From Candidatus Scalindua sp. (GTDB taxonomy: Bacteria > Planctomycetota > Brocadiia > Brocadiales > Scalinduaceae), in the NCBI GenBank assembly GCA_031316155.1, contig JALDRB010000001.1, positions 1 through 64,000 on the forward strand: 64,000 bases of DNA, written 5' to 3'. This document shows, in pieces, positions 1-9,319 of the stretch; position 1 is the stretch's first letter, and every line of letters begins with the position of its first letter. The notes below the pieces were generated by a model. That model made no database searches. It was not told the origin of the DNA and saw only the letters and a program-made list of their open reading frames with translations. A program made the translations under genes and the position numbers.

Positions 1-1077
1 GTTAGGCGTATTATTTACCCAGTCGATGACTGCTTGCACAGCAGCATCAAAATCTTTCTTTTCACCGATCATATCATCCATTATGTTGGTATGTCCGGCC
101 CAGTCAACAGCGCCACCCTCTATCATGAGTACAAAACCATTTGGATTACGGGACAGTACCTTTAAGGCCGCATTGGTGCTGTCTGCAAGCGTGGGGTTTT
201 GAGAATCAAAACCTGAGCCATTAGCTTTATGGTAGACATGTTTGAACAGCCCTGCCAGTCTGGTTACATTGGTATTGTTAGCTTTGTTTATCAAGTTATT
301 AGCACCATTCTGGCCTGATAACCATTGAACAAGGTCATGCTTTCCCGGATTTCCATTTTCACTTGACAGCATATTTCTGATTGCCGTATTAACGTACGAA
401 GCATTGAATCCGTCTCCGATGACAACATCAGTTCGCGGTATAGTTGGTCCATGCCCACCGGCATATAATGGCTCAACAGAATTACCTGTAGTATTGGGAT
501 CTTCAAACAATCCCTCATCTGCAATGGCATAACCATTTGCTCGATTATCATTATGAGATGTCCAGGCTCCTGGTGTTGCATGTGAAAGAGGAACAGTAGT
601 GATTGCGCCACTTGCGATACAATTATCCTTTGCTTTTTCTCCCAAATTGTACAAACGGGTACCAACACCAGCAGAGACACAGATTCGTGAGTTTGCGGTC
701 TTGTTACCGGTATAAAGAGCTGTCGCCGATGCTGCGCTGTCTGTTACTGACGCCGGTGCCAGCACATAATTGAAATTAGTATCCCAGTATAAAAAGCCAT
801 TATAGCTGCCACCGCTAGGATACGTTGATACCCAGTGCTTTACCCAGTTTGGATCCGTTTGGTATGCTGGTACTGAACCCGTATAAACATTCGTAGCTTC
901 GATATGTTTTACTCCACAGCCATCGGCAATCATGAGAATGATGTATCTGGGAGTAACAGCAAAAGAGGTGCTAGGTAAAAGAAAGGAAAGAATGAAAATG
1001 AGCATTAAATATGGAGAAAGGTGCATAAAAGAATTTTTTCGTTTAATATTCTTATCGAACAGTTTTGGCATTAACAT
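1..1077 (-). CDS. alkaline phosphatase (PhoA family), 3' end cut by window edge
   Basis: Secreted metal-dependent phosphomonoesterase; 359 codons are visible and the C-terminus lies outside the window. Residues 1-40 form a signal peptide with a long n-region and a hydrophobic core ending in TSFA. The mature start carries the metal-ligand Asp in IADGCG (about residue 52). The phosphorylated Ser is in VTDSAASATA (about residue 114), and the second metal site is in EGGAVDWAGH (about 320-330). These three motifs in this order are diagnostic for the family. I chose ATG at 1077 because AAAGG lies 10 bases upstream; an in-frame ATG at 1071 and one at residue 18 are alternatives. It lies 73 bases downstream of a secreted carbohydrate-binding-like gene on the same strand and may be co-transcribed with it. 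Confidence 0.9.
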   Translation of the reverse strand, partial: MLMPKLFDKNIKRKNSFMHLSPYLMLIFILSFLLPSTSFAVTPRYIILMIADGCGVKHIEATNVYTGSVPAYQTDPNWVKHWVSTYPSGGSYNGFLYWDTNFNYVLAPASVTDSAASATALYTGNKTANSRICVSAGVGTRLYNLGEKAKDNCIASGAITTVPLSHATPGAWTSHNDNRANGYAIADEGLFEDPNTTGNSVEPLYAGGHGPTIPRTDVVIGDGFNASYVNTAIRNMLSSENGNPGKHDLVQWLSGQNGANNLINKANNTNVTRLAGLFKHVYHKANGSGFDSQNPTLADSTNAALKVLSRNPNGFVLMIEGGAVDWAGHTNIMDDMIGEKKDFDAAVQAVIDWVNNTPN

Positions 1078-1150
1078 GGGAAATTAACCTTTATCTTTAA
1101 GTAAAAAAAAGTATTTATACTAGTTTGAATTCTCACTATTAGTTTTGCTA

Positions 1151-1822
1151 TTAGTCTGCTATTTTTTCTTCTTCTATCTCTAGCCAGGCCCTGAAAGAGA
1201 AATCGTCACTGTCAATATCGTCGTTAGAGCCCCGAACACACAAAACGTTCTTACCAGGAACAAGGAGCTCGAGAGCAAATTCGGTAATATCTGTCGGGCC
1301 AGTTGATCTAACACTGTTTTCACACACCTTTATACCGTTAATGTAAGCTACATAGGGACCGTCAGTATCGATGTTCAGTAGCACTTTTTTTATCGCATCC
1401 AGATTGTTGACATTAATCACCCGACGTGAAAAGACGCTCTTATAGCGACCTTTCATATCATTGAGCTTAACCTTGTCTCTATTGTTTCCATAGCCAAAGC
1501 CACCAGAACCAACCTTCCATTTTGATGCATCAAAATCTGAAGACTTCCAATCAGGACCGGGATCTTTGTCTCCCTTATAATACTGCCACTCTTCACCAGA
1601 AAATGATGAAAACGGTTTTGCCTGAATAGCACCTGCAGTCACAGCCAGTATAAAGACTGCCAGTGAAAGTGTGAGCAAGCAACTCAGTGTCGCGTTAAAG
1701 AAACCTTGTAATCTGTCGCTGTTTCTATCAAATACGTTGAAAGCAGTTGCAAAATCTTGAAAAAATAAATAACCAAAACACGTATTGCCTTTATCAATTC
1801 TAATCTGTTTAACACCTTTCAT
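1151..1822 (-). CDS. secreted galactose-binding/jelly-roll-like protein of unknown function
   Basis: About 220 residues. A hydrophobic segment (CLLTLSLAVFILAVTAGAI) followed by AKPF looks like a signal peptide, but it sits some 45 residues in, so the true start may be internal and non-ATG. I give the ATG at 1822, preceded by a GGGTGG stretch; the frame stays open to 1867. The mature part starts with W-x-Y-Y-K-G-D, then FDASKWKVGSGGFGYG. It ends in a beta-rich module with a 'DGPYVAYINGIKV' core and a 'W-LEIEE' close. This is the pattern of the N-terminal beta-sandwich seen in many planctomycete secreted hydrolases and phosphoesterases. It stands directly upstream of the alkaline phosphatase, so a role at the cell surface together with that enzyme is plausible but unproven. 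Confidence 0.6.
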   Translation of the reverse strand: MKGVKQIRIDKGNTCFGYLFFQDFATAFNVFDRNSDRLQGFFNATLSCLLTLSLAVFILAVTAGAIQAKPFSSFSGEEWQYYKGDKDPGPDWKSSDFDASKWKVGSGGFGYGNNRDKVKLNDMKGRYKSVFSRRVINVNNLDAIKKVLLNIDTDGPYVAYINGIKVCENSVRSTGPTDITEFALELLVPGKNVLCVRGSNDDIDSDDFSFRAWLEIEEEKIAD

Positions 1823-2227
1823 TATTAACCACCCCGAAAAAATTATGAGTGAAGCACCGGAAGCCATTCCTCAGTACTCCCTTTTCTTCACAATATTCTA
1901 TCTTAGTAGTTTTTCCAAAACTATATGTTCCAAGTGTTTTAAAAAACTATTTACCAGCTTCCTCTGCAAAACAAGTACTATCTGCTGTTTTGCCAGTAGC
2001 ATCTATTACATCCACTTACGAAAGTAATCTCAAGTCAAAGCGTCACCTCTTTGTCGTAATTTCTTGTTTCACACCTTGTCATTTCCTCAAATAAATTCAT
2101 TTCACTCACAAGGGAAGGCAGATTTCAATTTTTCAGCCTGCCTGTAATTCAGATTATTATCGGCAAATTGAGCTATAACTCTTGTGAATTTCTCTCACGA
2201 ATATTCAAAAATATTATGAAAAGGAAA

Positions 2228-2279
2228 AAAGCCTTACTGCTAAATACGAACGAACTCTTGTATTCGGCAGTAAGGCTTT
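2228..2279. repeat. 13-bp perfect inverted repeat (hairpin)
   Basis: AAAGCCTTACTGC at 2228-2240 is mirrored exactly by GCAGTAAGGCTTT at 2267-2279. The pairing resumes after a bulge (AATAC with GTATT), leaving a loop of about a dozen bases. The arms are flanked by an A tract on the left and TTT on the right, so it could act as a bidirectional terminator. It could also be the end of a decayed mobile element. Confidence 0.55.
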
Positions 2280-2653
2280 CTTTAGAACACTTCCTTGTAT
2301 TCTTATTAAGACCCTTTACTTTGCGTCGCCAGATCTCTCTGGAGTTGCCTTTTTCGTATAAAAGAACTATAAGCTCGAATTGTTGGAAATTATCTTTCCA
2401 TTTAAAAAATATTGAATATTTTTCTACCTTCTCTAATATTTCTTAATAAATAAACATCGATAGTTCTACAAAAAAAACCTCTGATGGGTTAACAGTCTCT
2501 TTTCAATATTACTTAAATTTATAACTTCTGTCAAGAAAAAATATTTCAGTGAAAAAATCCTACGGTGAATGTAACGGATAACACAAATTTAATACCAAAG
2601 TAAGTACTTCTAATAAAAACACTGTAAGAGCTTTTTATTACTAAGCTTACAAT

Positions 2654-2700
2654 TTTATAAACACACCGGATGTCTATAAAAGATCCAATGTGTTTATAAA
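2654..2700. repeat. 12-bp perfect inverted repeat
   Basis: TTTATAAACACA at 2654-2665 is mirrored exactly by TGTGTTTATAAA at 2689-2700, with a 23-base spacer that itself contains a short GAT/ATC pair. It lies about 150 bases upstream of the methyltransferase start. It may be a terminator-like hairpin or an operator; nothing in the sequence decides. Confidence 0.45.
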
Positions 2701-2846
2701 CAAAATCATACAAAACACTAAACTATTCAATTTATTTTGACTTAAGTGAGAAATTTATCAAAACTTATATAAGCATTAGGATTGCCTTCTATATTCAACA
2801 AAAAAATACTATAGAAAACAGATATTACTCCTGATACGATACGTTT

Positions 2847-4001
2847 ATGAATTCTACTGATTTAAAGAGAGAGATTATGAACAGAGTAACCAAAGGAGGC
2901 CTGATAACCTTTGCTGATTTTATGGACATGGCCCTTTATCACCCTGAATATGGATACTATACCTCGACAAAAGAGAGGATAGGCAGAAAAGGAGATTATT
3001 ATACAAGCTCCGATGTGCACCCTCTTTTTGGTCAACTCATTGCCAGACAGCTGGAGCAGATGTGGAGAATCCTGGGAATGGGAATGTTTACGGTTGTCGA
3101 GATGGGAGCAGGAAAGGGTTTACTATGTTACGATATCATAACATTCATCAAAAAATGTTTTCCCGAGTTTTTTGAGGTGATCGAATATAAGATTGTAGAG
3201 ATAAATAAAGACCAGGTTGAAAATCAGTCTAACCTCCTAAAAGGATTTGCATCCAAAATTTCATGGGAATCTTTTTCTGCTGATGGTTTTTCCTTTGAAC
3301 CTGTTAAAGGTTGCTTTCTGTCAAATGAATTTGTAGATTCGCTTCCAGTGCATCGGCTCATAGTTGAAGATGGCCGCTTAAAAGAAATATATGTAGGTCA
3401 TGAGGACGGTGAATTTTGTGAGATTGTTGGGGAACTGTCTGTTTCAGAATTAGAAGAGTATTTTATGGAATTTCCGGTACAATTAAAGGAAGGGCAAGAG
3501 GCTGAAGTCAACTTGAGGGCCGTTGACTGGATAAGTAATATGTCCCGGAGCCTGAATAAGGGGTTTGTAATAACCATAGATTACGGATATCGTGCCGTAG
3601 ACATCTATTCGGAGGACAAATTCAAAGGCACGCTGATGTGTTATCATAAACATTCAACAAACGAAAATCCGTTTGTAAGAGTAGGAGATCAGGATATAAC
3701 ATCTCATGTAAATTTTAGTAGCTTAATAAAAGCTGGGGAAAAGTCTGGATTATCTACAACAGGTTTTACCAAACAGTCTCACTTTTTGATTGCTCTTGGA
3801 GCCATTGAAAGAATGATTGATTCGCCTGGAGACATTCGGAGAGTCCTGGCAATAAAAAATCTCATCTTGCCGGGAGGAATGGGTGAAGTATTTAAGGTTC
3901 TGATTCAACACAAAAGTATAAATAACCCGGAATTAACCGGGTTAAGAGTTATTTCAGAACTGGGACTTATTAGGGAAATCGAAGCCCTTGAAAACAGATA
4001 A
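2847..4001 (+). CDS. MidA/NDUFAF7-family SAM-dependent methyltransferase (DUF185)
   Basis: 384 residues, the usual length for this family, whose mitochondrial member NDUFAF7 methylates an arginine of a complex I subunit; the bacterial substrate is not known. The hallmark N-terminal stretch GYYTSTKERIGRKGDYYTSS is present (about residues 36-55), followed by the SAM-binding glycine motif EMGAGKG (about 86-92). The family-specific LSNEFVDSLPVHR is near 160-172. The start ATG follows an AT-rich leader with only a weak ribosome-binding site. It converges with ribD, whose stop lies 28 bases beyond this stop. Confidence 0.9.
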   Translation: MNSTDLKREIMNRVTKGGLITFADFMDMALYHPEYGYYTSTKERIGRKGDYYTSSDVHPLFGQLIARQLEQMWRILGMGMFTVVEMGAGKGLLCYDIITFIKKCFPEFFEVIEYKIVEINKDQVENQSNLLKGFASKISWESFSADGFSFEPVKGCFLSNEFVDSLPVHRLIVEDGRLKEIYVGHEDGEFCEIVGELSVSELEEYFMEFPVQLKEGQEAEVNLRAVDWISNMSRSLNKGFVITIDYGYRAVDIYSEDKFKGTLMCYHKHSTNENPFVRVGDQDITSHVNFSSLIKAGEKSGLSTTGFTKQSHFLIALGAIERMIDSPGDIRRVLAIKNLILPGGMGEVFKVLIQHKSINNPELTGLRVISELGLIREIEALENR

Positions 4002-4029
4002 TGAAGCTTTTTTTGTTATATTTTCTGCT

Positions 4030-5166
4030 TCATTTCATCTTTTCTGTTAAACGCTTGCGTTTTCCGGTTTTCTTCAGCACGGTACCTTCAAAGATAATAT
4101 CCTCTCCCTTTCTTACGGTTTTGCATGTTGAAAAGGTTACAGCATCCTTAATCTTATGTATACAGAGGTCCCCAACGGCTTCCAATCCATCCCCGATAAT
4201 CTTGGGTGCAATGGGAATTATCATCTTATCCACAAGATTTGATTTGAGCAGGGAAGTGATCAGCTTCGAACCACCCTCTACCATTACAGAAATTACGTCT
4301 CTTTTACCGAGCTCCTTCAGGAGATTCCGAAGATATACGCCTCCCTCTTTATCCTTTTTTATTATTAATACTTCCACTCCCAGATTTTTGAATGCCGTAA
4401 CTTTTCCGGAGGATGCTTGAGAGGTTGTGGCAATTATTGTTCTCTCTGAGTCTTTCAGGACAAACGAGTTGAGGGGTATGCGAAGCTTACTATCAACTAT
4501 AACGCGTAGGGGATTTTTGCCTTTCACGTGTCTTACCGTTAATTTTGGATTATCGGTGGCAACAGTTCCTCTTCCTACCATAATACAATCATGAATACGA
4601 CGAAGATGGTGAGCATATTTTCGCGATGCCTCAGAGCTTATCCATTGAGAATCTCCCGTATTAGTAGCTATCTTCCCATCCAATGTCTGGGCATATTTTA
4701 CGGTAAGATAAGGGATTCCGGATGTTATATGTTTAACGTAATCTTCGTTTAATTGCAGACACTCACTTTCAAGAATTCCAGTATCAACGCTTATACCATG
4801 AGACCGGAGAATCCTGATTCCCTTGCCCCGTATGCGCGGATTTGGATCGATGGAACCAAGAACTATCCGCTTCGGTTTTTTTTCGATCAATGCTTCTACA
4901 CATGGAGGTGTTCTCCCGAAGTGGCAACACGGTTCCAGAGTAATATAAAATGTTGAACCTTCCAAGCTTCTCTTCGTGTTCCTGATAGCGTTTATTTCGG
5001 CATGGAAATCACCACATCTTTTATGGTAGCCCTGGCCAATGATCTCTCCGTTCGCTACGATTACAGCCCCAACCATGGGATTAGGGCTCGTATTTCCAAT
5101 ACCCTTCCTGGCCAGGCGGATTGCTTTTCTCATAAAATAGACATCATCTGATTCTTTCCTTTTCAT
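4030..5166 (-). CDS. ribD: bifunctional riboflavin deaminase/reductase RibD
   Basis: Catalyses the second and third steps of riboflavin synthesis: deamination of the GTP-derived pyrimidine, then NADPH-dependent reduction of the ribosyl group. The N-terminal deaminase domain shows zinc ligands His55 (HAEINA), Cys80 and Cys89 (PCCHFGRTPPC) and the catalytic Glu57. The reductase domain starts at about residue 150 (YAQTLDGKIA) and carries MVEGGSKL near the C-terminus. At 378 residues it is the usual length. The gene stands alone between the convergent methyltransferase gene and the thioredoxin-domain gene 28 bases upstream; no FMN riboswitch motif was seen upstream. ribF lies 8 kb away on the other strand. 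Confidence 0.95.
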   Translation of the reverse strand: MKRKESDDVYFMRKAIRLARKGIGNTSPNPMVGAVIVANGEIIGQGYHKRCGDFHAEINAIRNTKRSLEGSTFYITLEPCCHFGRTPPCVEALIEKKPKRIVLGSIDPNPRIRGKGIRILRSHGISVDTGILESECLQLNEDYVKHITSGIPYLTVKYAQTLDGKIATNTGDSQWISSEASRKYAHHLRRIHDCIMVGRGTVATDNPKLTVRHVKGKNPLRVIVDSKLRIPLNSFVLKDSERTIIATTSQASSGKVTAFKNLGVEVLIIKKDKEGGVYLRNLLKELGKRDVISVMVEGGSKLITSLLKSNLVDKMIIPIAPKIIGDGLEAVGDLCIHKIKDAVTFSTCKTVRKGEDIIFEGTVLKKTGKRKRLTEKMK

Positions 5167-5193
5167 AAAAATCGGATATATTTACAATTTGAC

Positions 5194-7434
5194 TTATCTT
5201 CGAGAGGGAGCACGGAGTTGTTCGATCATCTTTTTTATATCTGTTGTTGGCATATTGCAGGCATAGTTTAGACATATATAGGCAGTTGCCTTGTTATCGA
5301 TACCTGATTGATACTCCGTATAGTCGGCAAAACGAATTATATCAGGCGCCTCCTGATTGCTTGGTTTGAACAGTAGCACCTTGTTGGGCACAAAATGCCT
5401 TCTGAGAGCAGCTAGCATATCCTTCGTATCGCCTGCCTCTGGATTGCCAACTACGACGACTTCATAAGAAGGTCCCAGCCCAAATTCCAGTGAGACAAGG
5501 AATTGTGCATAACCGGAAGGATATCTTCCGACATCTGAGGCAAAGACAGTCGCAATTTTCATCGCTTTTTCTTCCAGTTCAGAGTTTGCCGTAATTCGTC
5601 CTAGTCTGAGCAAGTTTAACATTGCCACAGAATTGCCAGATGGTATAGCACCGTCATACATCTCTTTCTGCCGCACGATAAGGCCTTCCGCATCATCTGC
5701 TGTAAAATAAAAACCGCCGTTTTGTTCATCCCAAAAATGTTTTACCAGGTCAGTATTCAAGTCTAAAGCCGTTTGGAGATAGCGTGTATCAAAGGAGGCT
5801 TCATAGAGTTCTAATAAACCCCAAACCATGAAAGCATAATCATCTGCATTGGCAAGTACAGCAGTTTGGCCTTCCCGGTAACGGTGCAAGAGCCTCCCGT
5901 CCTGCCTACGCATATCTTTAAGGATGAATTCTGCCGCACGGCTGGCTGCATTTAGATATTCTGCATCACCAAAGACCTGTGCACCCTTTGCCAATGCCGT
6001 AATCATCAAACCGTTCCAGTCTGTTAATATTTTATCATCTTTATGCGGATGAATCCTTTTCTTACGAACCGTAAACAGCTTTTGACGGGCTGAATCAATA
6101 CGTTTTCTCAATTCTTCATCTGATATCTTCATCCTAAAGGCAATTTCCGTAAGAGGTTTCCCGAAATGCAGGATGTTGGTGTTCGTATCCTTTCCGGATA
6201 CTTCTTCCTTAAAATTACCGTTCGCTTTGACGTTAAAAAGCCTTATCATAAGTTCAGATTCTTCCTTACTGAGAATCTGATTTATTTCTTCCTCTGTCCA
6301 GAGATAAAATTTCCCTTCAACACCTTCACTATCAGCATCTTCCGCTGAATAAAAGCCTCCTTTCTTATCTGTCATATCACGTAATACATACGTGAAAATC
6401 TCTTGAGCAGTAGCTCCATATTCCTCATTTCCTGTTGCTTGATATGCCTCTATGTATGCAATTGCTAACAATGCTTGATCGTAAAGCATCTTTTCGAAAT
6501 GAGGAACCAGCCATTGAGAATCTGTGGAATATCGGTGAAAACCGAAACCGATGTGATCGTATATACCTCCATTTCTCAGGGATTTCAGAGATTTTTCAAC
6601 CATCATCAAGGCCTTCTCATTTTTTGTCCTTTGCCAATACCGAAGCAAGAAGAGAAAGTTTTGAGATGTAGGAAATTTCGGGGCATTACCAAAACCTCCC
6701 GACTGTTCATCAAACCTGCTGGAAAGCTGTTCAAACGCAGTTTTCAAAGTCGATTCGCTGAGTTCTGGCCCCGTTGAAGGAGCAGAGCCCTGATTCAGAC
6801 TGGCAGTGATCTGCTCCGCAGATTTTATTACTTCATCATACCTTGTCTGCCAAACCTCTTGAATCTGCGGTATCAACTCCAACATCCCTGTCCTCCCAAA
6901 CCGGGTCTCTTTGGGAATGTAGGTACCGGCAAAAAAAGGTTTTCTATCAGGTGTCATGAAGATTGTCAGTGGCCATCCGCCACTGCCCGTCATCATCTGA
7001 CAGACTGTCATATAGACATTATCAATGTCCGGACGCTCTTCTCTGTCAACCTTAATGCATATAAATACCTCATTTAACAATCTGGCAACCTCTGAATCTT
7101 CAAATGACTCGTGTGCCATTACATGGCACCAGTGACAAGTTGAGTACCCGATTGAGAGAAAAATGGGTTTCTTTTCTCTCTTTGCCTTCTCAAATGCCTC
7201 AGGCCCCCATGGATACCAGTCAACGGGATTGTGTGCATGTTGAAGGAGATAAGGGCTTTTCTCATGTATAAGACGATTATAAGGTTTCCGGCCATCTTTA
7301 TCTTTCTGTTCATTGCTCATTAATTTTGCCTCTGAATTGGATGATAAATTTTCAATCTTTCCAGTAAACAGTGTTATTACAGCAATTCCAAATAAGAGTA
7401 TTGATACTGTTTTGCTTGACAGTGTTCTTTGCAA
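5194..7434 (-). CDS. thioredoxin-domain protein, YyaL/SSP411 family (DUF255)
   Basis: 746 residues. A hydrophobic N-terminus (residues 8-24) predicts export or membrane anchoring. The DUF255 thioredoxin-like domain follows, with the family signature [10 protein letters not shown] (68-77) and the redox motif C100-H-W-C103, then VDREERPD. The remaining ~500 residues form the (alpha/alpha)6-barrel-like part typical of the family ([25 protein letters not shown]). The function of the family is not settled; thiol-disulfide chemistry is likely from the CxxC. It is probably co-transcribed with the downstream ribD (27-base gap). Confidence 0.92.
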   Translation of the reverse strand: MQRTLSSKTVSILLFGIAVITLFTGKIENLSSNSEAKLMSNEQKDKDGRKPYNRLIHEKSPYLLQHAHNPVDWYPWGPEAFEKAKREKKPIFLSIGYSTCHWCHVMAHESFEDSEVARLLNEVFICIKVDREERPDIDNVYMTVCQMMTGSGGWPLTIFMTPDRKPFFAGTYIPKETRFGRTGMLELIPQIQEVWQTRYDEVIKSAEQITASLNQGSAPSTGPELSESTLKTAFEQLSSRFDEQSGGFGNAPKFPTSQNFLFLLRYWQRTKNEKALMMVEKSLKSLRNGGIYDHIGFGFHRYSTDSQWLVPHFEKMLYDQALLAIAYIEAYQATGNEEYGATAQEIFTYVLRDMTDKKGGFYSAEDADSEGVEGKFYLWTEEEINQILSKEESELMIRLFNVKANGNFKEEVSGKDTNTNILHFGKPLTEIAFRMKISDEELRKRIDSARQKLFTVRKKRIHPHKDDKILTDWNGLMITALAKGAQVFGDAEYLNAASRAAEFILKDMRRQDGRLLHRYREGQTAVLANADDYAFMVWGLLELYEASFDTRYLQTALDLNTDLVKHFWDEQNGGFYFTADDAEGLIVRQKEMYDGAIPSGNSVAMLNLLRLGRITANSELEEKAMKIATVFASDVGRYPSGYAQFLVSLEFGLGPSYEVVVVGNPEAGDTKDMLAALRRHFVPNKVLLFKPSNQEAPDIIRFADYTEYQSGIDNKATAYICLNYACNMPTTDIKKMIEQLRAPSRR

Positions 7435-8162
7435 ATGTATTACCTTTCAGTACATAAAGCCTCGAAACCACAATCAAAGTGCCTGAAGTGGTGAAAGTTA
7501 ATGGTTTACTTTGTTCCAATATTGTGTTTCACTGGATTCACTCTCACAAGTTTTCATCTTGTTCTTATAGTCTGCCTTGCTTCTATATCGATTATCCTCT
7601 CGGTAATTAGAGCCTGTGGAAGTCCTGATTTTGTGATCTGATTTCTTATAACCCTTCCCTCTGGAGTATTCGGTAACGTTGCGGATAATCTAATTATTCA
7701 TAACGCAAATCGTCTCGTCCTCTTTTCCAGATCCTGAGAAAACGCTTTAATTATTCAAAACTTTAGCTCACTTCAAACTTTAGACACTTTTAACTTTTTA
7801 TGGCACAAAAAACACAATTTTGAAGATTCCTTCAATCCATCAGTTGTGAAACTTATGAATTTACAGTATAACAACGTTATTATACCCAAAGAACCCTACA
7901 ATTAAAGGTAAAATTCATACTCCACTTGACGTAATTTGAAGTAGGCGCTTAGAGTTTCAAAGTTACCAACATGTTTTCGTTGATTACTTAACCTCCTGTG
8001 ATGGTATTGTTTACAACCAGCTGAAAGCGGCTTTTTTTCTAAGCTTGTCTTAGAAAAAATTTAGATACTTAGGAAAATATTCCGACAAAAACGTTTAACA
8101 AATTAAACCGATCGATCTGCAGGTTCTAAAGACGAAATATTTTCATGGTATTTTCATAATAA
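7435..8162. other. intergenic stretch without a recognisable gene
   Basis: About 730 bases. One stretch on the - strand (around 7557-7690) stays open for some 45 codons (reading LPNTPEGRVIRNQI...), but it lacks a start and ribosome-binding site and I could not assign it. The remainder is AT-rich. It sits next to a truncated GGDEF gene and looks like decayed sequence. Confidence 0.5.
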
Positions 8163-8459
8163 CATAATGATACATACGGTCATATAGCGGGAGATCAGGT
8201 GATACAGGTTTTTGTGCACCAGATAACCGAATCCTTCAGGAAAGATGTGGACTGGATTGCTCGATTTGGAGGAGAAGAATTCCTAATTGTCCTTCCGGAA
8301 ACGGAGGTTCAGGGGGCCGTTTCTTTAACGGAAAGATTACGGAGCAGCTTCGCTCAAAAGGCTATTGATGTACCGGGAAAACAGGATCCGTCTGGTGCCA
8401 TTGAAGATTGTTTCCTGCCTTATGAGAAAGCAAGAGCTTCAGAACTTCTTCTCTATTAG
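8163..8459 (+). pseudogene. truncated GGDEF (diguanylate cyclase) remnant
   Basis: The frame reads HNDTYGHIAGDQV and then RFGGEEFLIVLPET, which are the I-site-proximal helix and the GGEEF active-site hairpin of a diguanylate cyclase, followed by SLTERLR. Two in-frame TAA codons immediately precede position 8163, so the upstream half of the domain is gone. After about residue 60 the sequence diverges from the family and lacks the C-terminal 'AD-ALY-AK' helix. It is therefore a fragment and not expected to make c-di-GMP, although the substrate loop survives. A GTG at 8199 would allow a short product. Confidence 0.75.
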
Positions 8460-8743
8460 AGATTTTCAATTTCGAGCAGGTACCTGTTTTCTTTGATCTC
8501 GATTTTTATTTTATACTTCATCCCAATTTCTAAGAACTCTTTTATTCCCATGATTATTTCGCTTTCGTCCAGGAGTTTCTCATTTTCTTTCACTGCAACA
8601 CGATCGTCAACATTGCTTTCATCTTCAACATCATCGTAAACGTTATTTTGGTAATAGATATCATCCTTATAGAGTCCGCATTGACATTTAGAAGTTGAAT
8701 TTCTATGAGATCTGAACCAAAATCCCTCAAAAGTGTTTTGCAT
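8456..8743 (-). CDS. small acidic protein, unknown function
   Basis: 95 residues. A strong ribosome-binding site (AAGGAG, 10 bases before the ATG) supports expression. The N-terminal part has a CQC motif. The middle is acidic (DDVEDESNVDD) and the C-terminus is a charged helix/strand (KYKIKIEIKENRYLLEIENL). No family recognised. It follows the proteasome-like remnant by 20 bases on the same strand, so it was probably co-transcribed with the intact ancestor of that gene. Its 3' end overlaps the end of the GGDEF remnant by four bases. Confidence 0.5.
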   Translation of the reverse strand: MQNTFEGFWFRSHRNSTSKCQCGLYKDDIYYQNNVYDDVEDESNVDDRVAVKENEKLLDESEIIMGIKEFLEIGMKYKIKIEIKENRYLLEIENL

Positions 8744-8763
8744 TTTTTTCTCTCCTTAAGTTT

Positions 8764-8946
8764 TCAGGGTTTCAATATTTTCGTGTCTCCGCCACAGTAG
8801 ACATTATTCGAAATTGTTGCTTCTATTGCCAGTCGGGCTATTTCTTCAGCACTCCTATTCTGCTCATAGAGCACATGCATCGCTCCAATTGCATAATCAC
8901 GACCGACCCCGATAGCGTAAAATTTCAATAACTCTGTTACACACAA
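8764..8946 (-). pseudogene. C-terminal remnant of a proteasome/HslV-type Ntn-hydrolase
   Basis: The 60 codons read FYAIGVGRDYAIGAM, then SAEEIARLAIEATI and YCGGDTKIL. This matches the conserved C-terminal part of proteasome-beta/HslV-like proteases (the G-S/G-DYA-GA stretch, the 'SAEEI' helix and the CGG turn). The N-terminal two thirds with the catalytic Thr are absent; a dispersed repeat lies about 55 bases upstream (9002-9164). The most likely explanation is truncation. A short functional protein starting at the ATG at 8946 is improbable. Confidence 0.6.
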
Positions 8947-9001
8947 ATTTAATGAGACATAAAAAATACTCTTTTTTGTTGCGATTAAAAATGAAGATAT
9001 A

Positions 9002-9164
9002 TACTAAAACCGATTTGTTTTTCGGTTTTACCTGTCTGCGTGCATCGCACAGGCAGGCTGGAAACCAAATCTTGGTGAAGGTATCCCCGGACAAAAGGTG
9101 CTGAGGACTTTACTCGCTCCGTTTTTTCTCGGATTTTATCCGAAAACCATTACGAGATGAGTAT
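9002..9164. repeat. dispersed repeat, copy A
   Basis: One of four copies of a ~140-bp sequence (others at 28263, 42480 and 44096). It starts ATACTAAAACCGATTTG and ends TTACGAGATGAGTATA. Near one end AAACCGA/TCGGTTT can pair. Alternatively GATTTGG can pair with CCAAATC, so two hairpins compete. Near the other end TCGGAT pairs with ATCCGA. Copy A carries an extra ~26 bases forming a separate hairpin (around 9031-9058, CCTGTCTG.. with ..CAGGCAGG), absent from the other copies. No coding capacity is needed to explain it; a MITE-like or REP-like element is likely. Confidence 0.85.
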
Positions 9165-9232
9165 AACAGAATTTTACCATTATTTTTATAATGATTAAAG
9201 TTATAATATAAGCTAATTAACAGGTATTTTTA

Positions 9233-9319
9233 ATGGATCAAATAATAAGGGGTTTTATTATGCCTAAACTAAAGACTTTATATAACGAGATAAAAACATT
9301 GATGGAGAAAGAGAGATGA
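9233..9319 (+). CDS. 28-codon upstream ORF coupled to the next gene
   Basis: An ATG at 9233 opens a 28-residue frame with an internal ATG at 9260 preceded by AAGGGG. It reads MPKLKTLYNEIKTL.. and stops in TGA at 9317-9319, overlapping the ATG of the following gene (ATGA). The overlap suggests translational coupling or a leader peptide. Too short to be sure it is more than chance. Confidence 0.35.
   Translation: MDQIIRGFIMPKLKTLYNEIKTLMEKER

Larger units (their letters stand above)
1868..2846. other. AT-rich intergenic region with two perfect inverted repeats
   Basis: Nearly 1 kb without a convincing gene. The open frames here are short, lack ribosome-binding sites and run through the hairpins. 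It holds two long perfect inverted repeats, listed separately, and otherwise only AT-rich sequence that presumably contains the divergent promoters for the secreted protein on the left and the methyltransferase on the right. Confidence 0.6.

Noticed and set aside
4001-4420. 139-codon + strand frame over ribD
   Set aside because: Antisense shadow of ribD, no ribosome-binding site, no family resemblance.
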